From positions 1 through 11,645 of the forward strand of contig JAUXFU010000010.1 of NCBI GenBank assembly GCA_030622705.1: 11,645 bases of DNA, in the 5' to 3' direction. The notes under the pieces were generated by a model, which saw nothing but the letters and a program-made list of their open reading frames with translations, did no database searches and was not told the DNA's origin. Made by a program: the position numbers and the translations under genes. How positions within the stretch are numbered: position 1 is the stretch's first letter; each line of letters begins with the position of its first letter. This DNA comes from Candidatus Omnitrophota bacterium (GTDB lineage: Bacteria; Omnitrophota; Koll11; Gygaellales; JAHJCI01). Positions 4,850 to 11,544 of the stretch are shown in pieces.

Positions 4850-6991
4850 TTATCCTAACCCTAAAAGCCTTCCTCCTTGATAGATAATAAAGGCCGCTAT
4901 CCAGGCAAGTGCCGTAGTATAAAAAGCGGTAAATATCGGCCAGCGCCAGGAGTTCGTTTCTCTTTTTATAACCGCTATTACCGCTACGCAGGGCATATAA
5001 AGCAGCACAAAAACCATAACGGCATAGGCAACTAAAGGATTATACATCTTTTCTCCATCAGGACGCAGTTGTCCCTGAAGGGCCTCGCGTAAGGTCTCAG
5101 ACTCCTCATCGGCCTGGCCAACTGAATGCAGGGTCCCTAACGTCCCTACCACAATCTCTTTGGCAATAAACCCGCCAACCAAACCAACCGATACCTTCCA
5201 ATCGTCAAAACCTAAGGGTCTAAATACGGGAGCAACTGTCTTTCCCAGCCTTCCGGCATAACTATTTTCCAGTTTTTCAAAAGCCTGTTCATTCTCTAAT
5301 TGATCAACCAATTCCCGGTTATCCTGCGCTTGTTCGATTAAAGTATCATAATCCTTGGAATAATCAGGCATCCATGGAAAATTACTCAAGAACCAAACTA
5401 AAATACAACCGGCGAAAATAATTGTCCCGGCCTTCTTTAAATAAACCGAGCCTCTTTCCCACATATGTATCAGCAGTCCCTTTACAGTAGGCATCCTGTA
5501 TGGCGGAAGCTCCATAACAAAAGGGGCTGCCGGGCCCTTAAAAAGATACTTACGAAAAACCTTGGCCGTCACAATAGCCATTGCTGCCCCTAACAGGTAG
5601 AGAGAGAACAATACATTACCGGCTATCTCTTCAGAGAAAAAAGCCCCAATAAATAAAGCGTATACCGGCAATCTCGCCCCGCAGCTCATAAACGGATTAA
5701 CCAGAATGGTTACAAATCTGTCTTTTTTATCTTCGATGGCGCGAGTTGCCATAATTGCCGGCATGTTACAGCCAAAACCTAACAGCATCGGGATAAATGA
5801 GCGCCCGTGAAGCCCAATCTTATGCATAAGCCTGTCCATAATAAATGCCGCCCTCGCCATATACCCTGAATCCTCTAACACCGCTATTGCCAGGAATAAC
5901 AGAAATATTATCGGGACAAAAATAAGTACTGAACCTACCCCGCCGATTACGCCATCGACAACTAATGACCCCAAAGCGCTGCCTTCCGGCAAGAATCCAC
6001 CGATTAAACTCCCTAACCATTCCTGACCTGCCTCAACCCAGTCCATCAAAGGCGCGCTGACTGTAAAGGTCAATTTAAACATCAGCCACATAAAACCCAA
6101 AAAGATAGGTAAACCTAAGATTCTGTTAACCAATACCTTATCTATCCTGTCAGAAATAGTGTGGCGGATCTCATAAGTCTTTTTGACCGCCTCTGAGCAC
6201 GCCCCGCTGATAAACCCATAACGCCGATCCGCGATTATTGCCTCAGGGGTATCGCCAAATACACCCCGCAGATGATGAATACTCTTTTCTACCTGCGTGA
6301 GAATCTCATTAGCATATACGCTCTGCTTAATCTTTTCCGTAACCTGGCTATCATTTTCTAAGAGTTTAATTATTAACCACCGCGAGGAATACTTCCCCAA
6401 TAAGCTATTATCTTTTATTAAAATATCCTCTAACTTCCTTATTTCTTCCTGGATCTCTTTACCATAGCCTATTGTAACCTGTCTTAATTCAACCTTTCCT
6501 TCGGCCAATTCGATTGCTTTATCAAGAAGCTCATTCATTCCGGTTTTCTTGCTTGCTACGGTAAAAACAATAGGACTGCCCAGAAGCTCACTAAGCCTGT
6601 TTTTTTCAATCTCTAAACCCTGCTTCTGCGCTAAATCGTGCATATTAAAGACAAGGATTAAAGGCACACCCAGCTCCATAAGCTGTGTGGCTAAATACAG
6701 GTTTCTTTCTAAATTTGAGGAATCAATTATATCGATTACTATATCGGGCTTTTCCTCAATAATAAAATTCCTCGCTACCAACTCATCCAAAGAATAAGCA
6801 GTCAGGGAATATGCCCCCGGAAGATCAATCACATTTATATCATAACCGCTATATTTTAAATTCCCTTCTACCTTCTCTACTGTCACCCCGGGATAATTTC
6901 CCACATGCTGACGCGCGCCGGTTAAATTATTAAAAACCGTGGTCTTCCCGGAATTTGGATTTCCCGCCAAAGCAATAGTCAATTTCTTCAT
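4850..6991 (-). CDS. feoB: Ferrous iron transporter FeoB, canonical type (operon 2)
   Basis: A 713-aa FeoB with all standard landmarks, importing Fe(II) across the inner membrane. The GTPase domain has G1 GNPNSGKTT (10-18), G2 NYPGVTVEK (32-40), G3 DLPGAYSL (56-63), G4 NMHD (116-119) and G5 around ASK (146-148). The helical spacer covers roughly 170-275. In the permease, the two gate regions are GFGCNMPAIMATR (405-417) with PFMSCGARLPVY (433-444), and AKEIVVGTLGTL (610-621), followed by LLYMPCVAVIAVIKRET (663-679). It ends at YQGGRLLGLG, as usual. The ribosome site GAGGAAG lies just before the ATG. Unlike operon 1, there is a 184-bp gap with palindromes between the FeoA-like gene and feoB, so translation is not coupled here. 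By eye the gene is richer in GC than feoB1. Confidence 0.97.
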   Translation of the reverse strand: MKKLTIALAGNPNSGKTTVFNNLTGARQHVGNYPGVTVEKVEGNLKYSGYDINVIDLPGAYSLTAYSLDELVARNFIIEEKPDIVIDIIDSSNLERNLYLATQLMELGVPLILVFNMHDLAQKQGLEIEKNRLSELLGSPIVFTVASKKTGMNELLDKAIELAEGKVELRQVTIGYGKEIQEEIRKLEDILIKDNSLLGKYSSRWLIIKLLENDSQVTEKIKQSVYANEILTQVEKSIHHLRGVFGDTPEAIIADRRYGFISGACSEAVKKTYEIRHTISDRIDKVLVNRILGLPIFLGFMWLMFKLTFTVSAPLMDWVEAGQEWLGSLIGGFLPEGSALGSLVVDGVIGGVGSVLIFVPIIFLLFLAIAVLEDSGYMARAAFIMDRLMHKIGLHGRSFIPMLLGFGCNMPAIMATRAIEDKKDRFVTILVNPFMSCGARLPVYALFIGAFFSEEIAGNVLFSLYLLGAAMAIVTAKVFRKYLFKGPAAPFVMELPPYRMPTVKGLLIHMWERGSVYLKKAGTIIFAGCILVWFLSNFPWMPDYSKDYDTLIEQAQDNRELVDQLENEQAFEKLENSYAGRLGKTVAPVFRPLGFDDWKVSVGLVGGFIAKEIVVGTLGTLHSVGQADEESETLREALQGQLRPDGEKMYNPLVAYAVMVFVLLYMPCVAVIAVIKRETNSWRWPIFTAFYTTALAWIAAFIIYQGGRLLGLG

Positions 6992-7044
6992 TACTTCCTC
7001 TCGCTGCTAATTATAACTGCAACGCAACTGCAATCAGATTTCAA

Positions 7045-7163
7045 GAAAATCGGCTTCACCGATGACTTTTATCTCTGGTCACGGGCGATTTTCGCAGTCC
7101 CAGCCGTTTTGCTTTGCGTAGCAAAGCAGGCGGAGATAGGAAAGTATTTTTATACTTTCCTAT
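7045..7163. repeat. Cluster of palindromes between feoA-like and feoB2
   Basis: Three hairpins in a row. The first, GAAAATCG/CGATTTTC (7045-7052/7086-7093), shares bases with an inner TCGG-CTTCA-CCGA. The second is TGCTTTGC-GTA-GCAAAGCA (7110-7128), flanked by CCG/CGG. The third is a perfect 12-bp stem, 7136-7147/7152-7163, with a TTTT loop. The first has the same plan as 4627-4667: GAAAATC, inner hairpin, GACT, then GATTTTC followed by GCAG. It lies inside feo operon 2 on the mRNA ahead of feoB, so it could act as a processing or attenuation site. Confidence 0.7.
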
Positions 7164-7175
7164 GCAGTAAAAAAA

Positions 7176-7412
7176 TTACTCCTCTCTTACCATAACCTTC
7201 TGAGCCATCCCATGTCCTAAAACCAATCTTGTATTACCCGCGAGAACGATACAGGGACCCCGGTGATGAGAATGGATAACCTTTAAGCTTATCCCTTCAT
7301 TTAGCCCCATATCAGTAAGTTTCGTCCTTAAACCTCTGCCGCCCTCTATGCGAACCAGAGTCACTTGCCTGCCGGCAGATACCATTGTCAGAGGTGAAAC
7401 CGTCTCCATCAT
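7176..7412 (-). CDS. FeoA-domain protein, second type (operon 2)
   Basis: A 78-aa FeoA-like SH3 protein of the same type as the gene at 3286-3552. Shared elements are the VSAG/VSPG start of the domain, GGRGLRTKLTDMGLNEG (24-40), a GPC turn (52-54) and RLVLGHGMAQKVMV (62-75). The listed ATG overlaps the feoA stop (ATGA). However, GGAGG lies only one base before it, so the adjacent second ATG (7409) is probably the one used; the protein would lose one residue. It is a likely accessory subunit of the Feo complex. Confidence 0.9.
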   Translation of the reverse strand: MMETVSPLTMVSAGRQVTLVRIEGGRGLRTKLTDMGLNEGISLKVIHSHHRGPCIVLAGNTRLVLGHGMAQKVMVREE

Positions 7413-7639
7413 ACCTCCATATATATATTAGCTGCCTCATTTTTTCGAAGAGACAAATGATACCCCTTAATCTCCACCTCGATAGGGTCCCCTAAGGGCG
7501 CGACTCTCTGTACTCTTATCTCAGCCCCCTTAACAATACCCATATCCAAAATCCTGCGATAAACAGAACCACTGCCTGCTGTTTTAACAACCCTACCCTT
7601 CTCGCCCGGCTTTAATTCGTCAAGAGATTTATTAAGCAT
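7409..7639 (-). CDS. feoA: FeoA, classical type (operon 2)
   Basis: A 76-aa classical FeoA: SLDELKPGEKGRVV (5-18), RRILDMGIVKGAEI (28-41), APLGDPIEVEIKGYHLSLR (47-65) and the K-N-E-A ending (66-69). It has a strong ribosome site (GGGGG five bases before the ATG) and begins 60 bp after fur. In operon 2 the classical FeoA comes first and the second-type FeoA next, the reverse of operon 1. It is a cytoplasmic partner of FeoB. Confidence 0.94.
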   Translation of the reverse strand: MLNKSLDELKPGEKGRVVKTAGSGSVYRRILDMGIVKGAEIRVQRVAPLGDPIEVEIKGYHLSLRKNEAANIYMEV

Positions 7640-7689
7640 AACTTCCCCCTTTTTTAATTGCAGTTATTCATAAGTAGAAAGATTTTTTC

Positions 7690-7717
7690 TCGCTACTTGC
7701 TACTCGCTACTCACTAC
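7690..7717 (-). repeat. Four tandem 7-bp repeats over the fur stop codon
   Basis: On the minus strand, four units in a row read GTAGTGA GTAGCGA GTAGCAA GTAGCGA. Units 1 and 2 encode the last Fur residues (VVSSE), and the TAG stop lies within the run. A slipped copy number would change the Fur C-terminus and stop position. Confidence 0.8.
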
Positions 7718-8152
7718 TCTCTTCTTTGACTGGCACCTCTCGCAATAGCCCCTAATCCCTAAACGGTGCTCAGTCGGGCTAAACCTAAATCTCTTACAAA
7801 CCCTATTCTGCAGATTCTCGATCTCGTTATCCTTAAACTCGAAAATCCTGCCGCAGCCTATACACACTAAGTGGTCATGATGAGGATAACCTGAATTCTT
7901 TTCATACTGCGGCCGGTCCTGACAGCGCATGACCTCCTGGATTAAGCCTGAATTAATCAAATGAGGCAGGGTACGATAAATAGTCGCTAAAGAGATAGCT
8001 TCTTTGTTCCGGTGTAATTTATCGTAAAGTTTCTCGATATCGAAGTGCCCGGAAAAAGAAGATATAGCTTCCAGTAACATTTTTCTCTCCGGTGTGAACT
8101 TCAGGCCCCTGGTTTTTAAGTACTCCCTGAAAAGGGATTCTTGATTAATCAT
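7700..8152 (-). CDS. fur: Ferric uptake regulator Fur, complete metal site
   Basis: A 150-aa Fur-family repressor. The recognition helix is ISLATIYRTLPHL (53-65). The ligand set is full: H36, E84, the HHDH cluster (91-94), E105 and H129. Two CxxC pairs, C97/C100 and C137/C140, give structural zinc sites. The HHDHLVCIGCG pattern is typical of iron-sensing Fur, though PerR or Zur cannot be excluded. It is the first gene of feo operon 2, preceded by its own promoter and a Fur-box-like palindrome, which suggests autoregulation. The last five residues come from a 7-bp tandem repeat and lie outside the domain. The ribosome site is weak. Confidence 0.94.
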   Translation of the reverse strand: MINQESLFREYLKTRGLKFTPERKMLLEAISSFSGHFDIEKLYDKLHRNKEAISLATIYRTLPHLINSGLIQEVMRCQDRPQYEKNSGYPHHDHLVCIGCGRIFEFKDNEIENLQNRVCKRFRFSPTEHRLGIRGYCERCQSKKRVVSSE

Positions 8153-8164
8153 TTTACTTGCAAT

Positions 8165-8207
8165 TGATTCTCAATCACAATTGTAACCTATTTTCTCTTC
8201 TTGTCAA
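8165..8207 (-). promoter_or_regulatory. Promoter and Fur box of feo operon 2
   Basis: On the minus strand -35 TTGACA (8207-8202) and -10 TACAAT (8185-8180) are 16 bp apart. The -35 lies within the end of the TPR gene. Directly downstream of the -10 is the perfect dyad TGATT-GAG-AATCA (8177-8165), set within CAATTG...CAATTG, which resembles Fur boxes of the GATTGAGAATCAAT kind. A repressor bound there would block the start site. Together with the full metal site of Fur, this supports iron-dependent control of fur-feoA-feoA-feoB. Confidence 0.72.
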
Positions 8208-8802
8208 GAGGTTTTTTGCCAGAGCTCTGCATATTCTTAGGCTCCTGTAGAGCTCTTTTAAATTTCTCTATCCGAGCGTCTTGGGGGAATGCCTTCTGCA
8301 TTTCTTGATAGTTGCTTAAAGCAAAGGCATCTACTCCTGTCAGCTCATAATACATCCCTAACCACCTATACGCGGCCCAATTTCTGCTATCTGCGTTAAT
8401 TGCCTGTTTAAACCAGTTTACTGCCGCAGGATAATCCTTCTTTCTCGTCGCGTAATAAACTCCGATATTGTAATACCCCTGAGAATTCCCGGGATCCGCC
8501 AAAACAGACCTCTTATAAACAGATACCGCTTTTTCATCCTCTCCTATCCGCTCATAAACCATCCCTAAGGTATCATAAGCGTAGATTAACTTAGGAAAGG
8601 TAAAAATTGCCCTATTTAGGTGTATTATCGTTCTTTTGTAATTACCGCTATTGTAAAATGTCATTGCCCGCTTATAATTCTGCTGAGCAATCCAGGGACG
8701 CAGGATAAAAAGAATGGTAATCCCCAATATCAAAAATAACAGCCTTAAGCGAATATCCAAAAATCCGTCTTTAATGTATTTGTGGTTATATATATGCTGC
8801 AT
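8188..8802 (-). CDS. Membrane-anchored TPR protein
   Basis: 204 aa from the chosen start. One N-terminal membrane helix (about 19-36) is followed by about four TPR-like repeats (roughly 41-72, 73-105, 109-140 and 143-175; for example AYDTLGMVYERIGEDEKAVSVYKRSVLADP split across 75-104). The tail is Lys-rich (188-204). I chose the ATG that overlaps the stop of the upstream gene in TAATG (8804-8800); a start at 8835 would add 11 residues inside the upstream coding region. TPRs bind proteins, so this may scaffold a complex in the envelope, perhaps with the CcdA-like protein to which it is coupled. No specific partner can be read from the sequence. Confidence 0.83.
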   Translation of the reverse strand: MQHIYNHKYIKDGFLDIRLRLLFLILGITILFILRPWIAQQNYKRAMTFYNSGNYKRTIIHLNRAIFTFPKLIYAYDTLGMVYERIGEDEKAVSVYKRSVLADPGNSQGYYNIGVYYATRKKDYPAAVNWFKQAINADSRNWAAYRWLGMYYELTGVDAFALSNYQEMQKAFPQDARIEKFKRALQEPKNMQSSGKKPLDKKRK

Positions 8803-9509
8803 TATGCCACCCAGACCAGATAAAGCCCAATACAAAAAAGCAGCGTCCCGGAGATTGCCTTAATGTAAACATCTATAAAGTTCGTCTTACGGACAGCATG
8901 CTTAAAAGCCCCCGCGGATAATCCGATTATGAATATAGGAAAACTTTGTCCCGCGGCATAGGTAAGGAAAATTAACAAGGCGTAAATAATCTTCCCTTTT
9001 ACGAAAACCATTGTACTGATAATTAAAAGGATAGGGCCGCAGCAGGGACATAAAGGCGCTTCAAAAAAAGCGAAAACAATTCCAAATATTAGAGCGGTAA
9101 AAAAATTCATTTTTTTAAACTTTGGCTTATCTAAAACACATTGAAGATTCACGGATTTAAGTTTAGGGATAAGACCTAAAAGAAAGAACCCAATAAACAA
9201 AAGAAATATTCCGCTAACCATATAAAAGGATACGCTTATATCTATTGCGGCGCGCACAAATTTTGCTCCTATGCCAAGAAGGACGCCTAAACAAGTATAA
9301 CTAATAATCAAACCTGAAACAAAACCCAAAAGAATAAGAAATGCCCCTTTTCGGGAAGTAGATATTCCCGTTACATAACCTAAAACTATGGGAATTCTTA
9401 TCATCGTACAAGAACTAAAGCTTAATAAAGCTGCTGCTGAAAATACTATTAGGAAGGTAATAAAAGAAAAATTATTGACGGAATCAACGATTAAAGTTTG
9501 AATACTCAT
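8802..9509 (-). CDS. CcdA/DsbD-like transmembrane thiol-electron carrier
   Basis: A 235-aa polytopic membrane protein with about six helices, of the CcdA/DsbD transmembrane family that passes electrons from cytoplasmic thioredoxin to envelope thiols. The first motif is FSSCTMIRIPIVLGY (31-45), matching the usual SPCxLPLIPxYLGY region with C34. The second is EAPLCPCCGPILLI (150-163), matching the TPCxGPIL region but with a C-P-C-C cluster (C154, C156, C157). The Pro beside C34 in most family members is replaced by Ser, so redox chemistry may differ. AAAGG lies five bases before the ATG. The gene is coupled to the TPR gene. There is no thioredoxin domain or cytochrome c gene nearby to narrow the role. 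Confidence 0.78.
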   Translation of the reverse strand: MSIQTLIVDSVNNFSFITFLIVFSAAALLSFSSCTMIRIPIVLGYVTGISTSRKGAFLILLGFVSGLIISYTCLGVLLGIGAKFVRAAIDISVSFYMVSGIFLLFIGFFLLGLIPKLKSVNLQCVLDKPKFKKMNFFTALIFGIVFAFFEAPLCPCCGPILLIISTMVFVKGKIIYALLIFLTYAAGQSFPIFIIGLSAGAFKHAVRKTNFIDVYIKAISGTLLFCIGLYLVWVA

Positions 9510-9547
9510 ATCTGCCTTTGTGCCTCTATGTGAGAAATTTTTTTGAA

Positions 9548-9751
9548 ACCACGAGATTTCACAAGATTAAAAGCTTATGAAACCACGAATCAACACGAAT
9601 TAACACAAATGGGTTTAATTTTAAAAGCTTTTAAGAAACTTCGCGTGCCAACAAAGTTGGCGCACTTAAGGATTCTTCCTTACGAAGTTTCTTATGGTTA
9701 TGCTTTTTTAATACCTTAAATAATTCGTGTCTATTCGTGTTTATTCGTGGT
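9548..9751. repeat. Nested inverted repeat with 10-bp periodic arms around a cruciform
   Basis: The left arm, 9582-9611, is three 10-bp units (ACCACGAATC, AACACGAATT, AACACAAATG). The right arm, 9722-9751, is the inverted version (AATTCGTGTC, TATTCGTGTT, TATTCGTGGT). A related half-unit sits at 9548-9567 (ACCACGAGAT). Between the arms are a 14-bp perfect palindrome TTAAAAGCTTTTAA (9621-9634) and a branched structure: outer TAAGAAACTTCG/CGAAGTTTCTTA (9632-9643/9683-9694), an inner hairpin at 9645-9663 and a second at 9667-9682. I see no open reading frame of note here. Confidence 0.75.
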
Positions 9752-9824
9752 TACAAAAAAGCTTTTTGCGCGCGTGCGGATAGAAGAACTTAAGACATGA
9801 ACTGCCTGCTCATTAAAGGTATAG
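9752..9824. other. Short gene-free stretch with a fragment of a type A repeat end
   Basis: It contains AAAAAAGCTTTTT at the left side and, at about 9805-9817, CTGCTCATTAAA, identical to the outer end of the type A copy at 9949-9960. No full hairpin can be drawn around it, so it may be a decayed copy. There is no gene, promoter or terminator that I would defend. Confidence 0.4.
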
Positions 9825-9880
9825 CCCGCCTCATAAGATGCGCATAAATTCTATTCTACAATTTATGTGCATTCGGCGGG
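9825..9880. repeat. Palindromic repeat, type B copy 2
   Basis: Outer CCCGCC/GGCGGG (9825-9830/9875-9880) encloses a 12-bp stem 9839-9850/9860-9871 (one G-T pair) with a 9-nt loop. The minus strand shares CGAATG at the 5' side and CATCTTATGAG at the 3' side with 4673-4730. The stem arms differ between the copies (TGTGCCAAAATT versus TGCACATAAATT) yet each pairs with its own partner. Confidence 0.78.
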
Positions 9881-9888
9881 ATTAATTC

Positions 9889-9952
9889 GCAGACGTCCCG
9901 ACTGTGGTCGGGACTACAACTTACGCTTCCTTCGGTCGCGCAAGTTGTCTGC
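9889..9952. repeat. Palindromic repeat, type A copy 2, overlapping the DUF89 gene end
   Basis: Outer GCAGAC/GTCTGC (9889-9894/9947-9952) encloses a perfect hairpin GTCCCGAC-TGTG-GTCGGGAC (9895-9914) and a second stem, ACAACTT (9916-9922) with AAGTTGT (9942-9948), continued by CGC/GCG. Plus-strand elements AATTCGCAGACG, CTACAACTTACG and AAGTTGTCTGCTCATT match the minus strand of 157-210. The stop and last ~10 codons of the DUF89 gene lie inside it. Confidence 0.82.
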
Positions 9953-10826
9953 TCATTAAAATAATATCGCCTACTTTACATCCTACGTCTCTGGCAACTA
10001 CCGGGCACTTTGCCCTAAAAAGGAAATATATTGGCTTATTTTCACCGGATAAAGCCTCAAAGTTACCCTGACCTTTACTGATGATTAAATCCGCGCTCTC
10101 ATAAACACGTAAGAATTCTTGTGAGCATAAATTTAAAATAGTTCCCGGCGCGTCACAACCACTGGATATAACTTCAGTAACAATCTTATCTATACCGCAA
10201 ACAACCGCATCCTCTCTTAAGGCGTCGTTAATTACCGGTTTATCCTTTACCGCGTAAAATATCTGCTTGGCTTCAGGCAATGCCTTTATCTGCTCAATTA
10301 GGATTCCGTCAAAAACTACCTCTCCGGCATTATCGGCTAAGTAAAGAATTACCTTCGCGCTATTTAAATCGTGTTTAAATTCCTGATAAGCGAAAATGGG
10401 CTTATTATACTCATTATGAATATCAAAATCACCGTTAAGAAAATTCTCTACCTCCTGTTCGATCTTTAAAGAATTCTTTACCCCGTAATCGATAACATTA
10501 CCGGCTATTGCCAATTCTGTTGCGGTCAAAAGCCTCTGTTTTGACAGCCTAACCTTCTCTCTTAACCCCGCAGCAAGCTTAAGAGCTAATTTATTGCTTT
10601 TGTCTTTAATCTGTTTAAACGGGTCATAACTTGCGCTTACCCTCTTAACAATCCGATAAATAGTCCTTCCCATTTCCGGAGGGGATAAATCCATACAAAA
10701 TGCGGATACCGAATCAGAAACCTCATCCAGCACCTTCTTTTGCAATGCCTCATCTGCCCCGGCAATCCGCGCAGCCTCAAGAGCCTGCTTTAAAAAACAG
10801 GGAATACAATCTAAATATGTTTTCAT
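9921..10826 (-). CDS. DUF89/ARMT1-like metal-dependent phosphatase
   Basis: A 301-aa DUF89-family protein; members are metal-dependent damage-control phosphatases acting on phosphorylated metabolites. An N-terminal CIPC pair (C7, C10) is typical of the bacterial and archaeal branch. Motifs are GNVIDYG (109-115), LADNAGEVVFD (163-173, with D164, N165 and E169 as likely metal or phosphate residues) and SKGQGNFEAL (250-259). Near the end are CPVVARDVG (274-282) and KVGDIILM (284-291). The family domain should stop about there; the final SRQLARPKEA is read from a palindromic repeat. The ribosome site AAGGA is well placed. The start is 21 bp after yggS, so the two are probably co-transcribed. The natural substrate is unknown. 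Confidence 0.88.
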   Translation of the reverse strand: MKTYLDCIPCFLKQALEAARIAGADEALQKKVLDEVSDSVSAFCMDLSPPEMGRTIYRIVKRVSASYDPFKQIKDKSNKLALKLAAGLREKVRLSKQRLLTATELAIAGNVIDYGVKNSLKIEQEVENFLNGDFDIHNEYNKPIFAYQEFKHDLNSAKVILYLADNAGEVVFDGILIEQIKALPEAKQIFYAVKDKPVINDALREDAVVCGIDKIVTEVISSGCDAPGTILNLCSQEFLRVYESADLIISKGQGNFEALSGENKPIYFLFRAKCPVVARDVGCKVGDIILMSRQLARPKEA

Positions 10827-10847
10827 CTCGATCCTTTTTTAATATGA

Positions 10848-11504
10848 TTATACAGATTTTCTACCGAAAATACCTGTCCCCACTCTTATTAGATTCGCCC
10901 CTTCATCAACGGCAATCTGATAAGAATCTGACATCCCCATAGACAAATACCTCATTTCTAATTCAGGGAAATCGAATGATTTTATCCGCTGGTAAAGCTG
11001 GCGGGTTTCTCTAAAATAAAAACGTAACTCTTCCGGTTTCTCCAAAAACGGCCCCATAGTCATCAGTCCGTATACCCTTATAAACTTAAACTGACGAACC
11101 CGCTCAATCAACGGCTCCACTTCATCAGGCAACAAACCAAATTTTTGTTTTTCCCTGGCGCAATTTACCTCAATCAAAACCGGCATTACTTTGTTTTTTA
11201 ACCCGCAAACCTTATCTATCTCCTGGGCAATTTTAAAAGAATCTACGGTCTCGATCATATCAAAAATCTCAACTGCCCGGCTGACCTTATTTTTCTGCAG
11301 GTGTCCGATAAAATGCCATTGAACCATTCTTTTAAAAACTCTAAATTTATCCTCTGCCTCCTGAACATAGTTTTCTCCTACAATTTTAATCCCTGCCTCA
11401 ATTGCCTCACGAATCTCATCGACACTCCTCAATTTACCGGCAGCAACTATTTCAACCCCCGCAGGCAGTTGAGCGGATATTCTTCTAACATTTTCTTTAA
11501 TCAT
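10848..11504 (-). CDS. yggS: Pyridoxal phosphate homeostasis protein (YggS/PLPBP family)
   Basis: A 218-aa single-domain TIM-barrel PLP-binding protein of fold type III, with no known enzyme activity, that controls the free PLP pool and affects amino-acid metabolism. K24 (VAAGKLRS) is the PLP lysine, although the usual SKT context is GKL. GENYVQE (43-49), WHFIGHLQKNK (63-73), GLMTMGP (146-152), SMGMSDSY (188-195) and RVGTGIFG (207-214) match the family. Length is close to the usual 220-235, slightly short. AAGGG precedes the ATG. The neighbouring DUF89 phosphatase may share a metabolite-repair theme, but this is inference. Confidence 0.94.
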   Translation of the reverse strand: MIKENVRRISAQLPAGVEIVAAGKLRSVDEIREAIEAGIKIVGENYVQEAEDKFRVFKRMVQWHFIGHLQKNKVSRAVEIFDMIETVDSFKIAQEIDKVCGLKNKVMPVLIEVNCAREKQKFGLLPDEVEPLIERVRQFKFIRVYGLMTMGPFLEKPEELRFYFRETRQLYQRIKSFDFPELEMRYLSMGMSDSYQIAVDEGANLIRVGTGIFGRKSV

Positions 11505-11544
11505 CTAAGTGCCCTTTTTACCGAAGTTCTATCAAAAAATCCAA

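Noticed and set aside
7136..7175. Terminator after the FeoA-like gene in operon 2
   Set aside because: On the minus strand the T-run comes before the hairpin, not after it; only the plus strand has hairpin then A-run.
8803..8835. Upstream start for the TPR protein at 8835
   Set aside because: It would overlap the CcdA-like coding region by 34 bp; the TAATG overlap at 8804-8800 is a standard coupled start.
9548..9751. CRISPR array
   Set aside because: The units are 10 bp, inverted and without spacers, and no cas genes are present.
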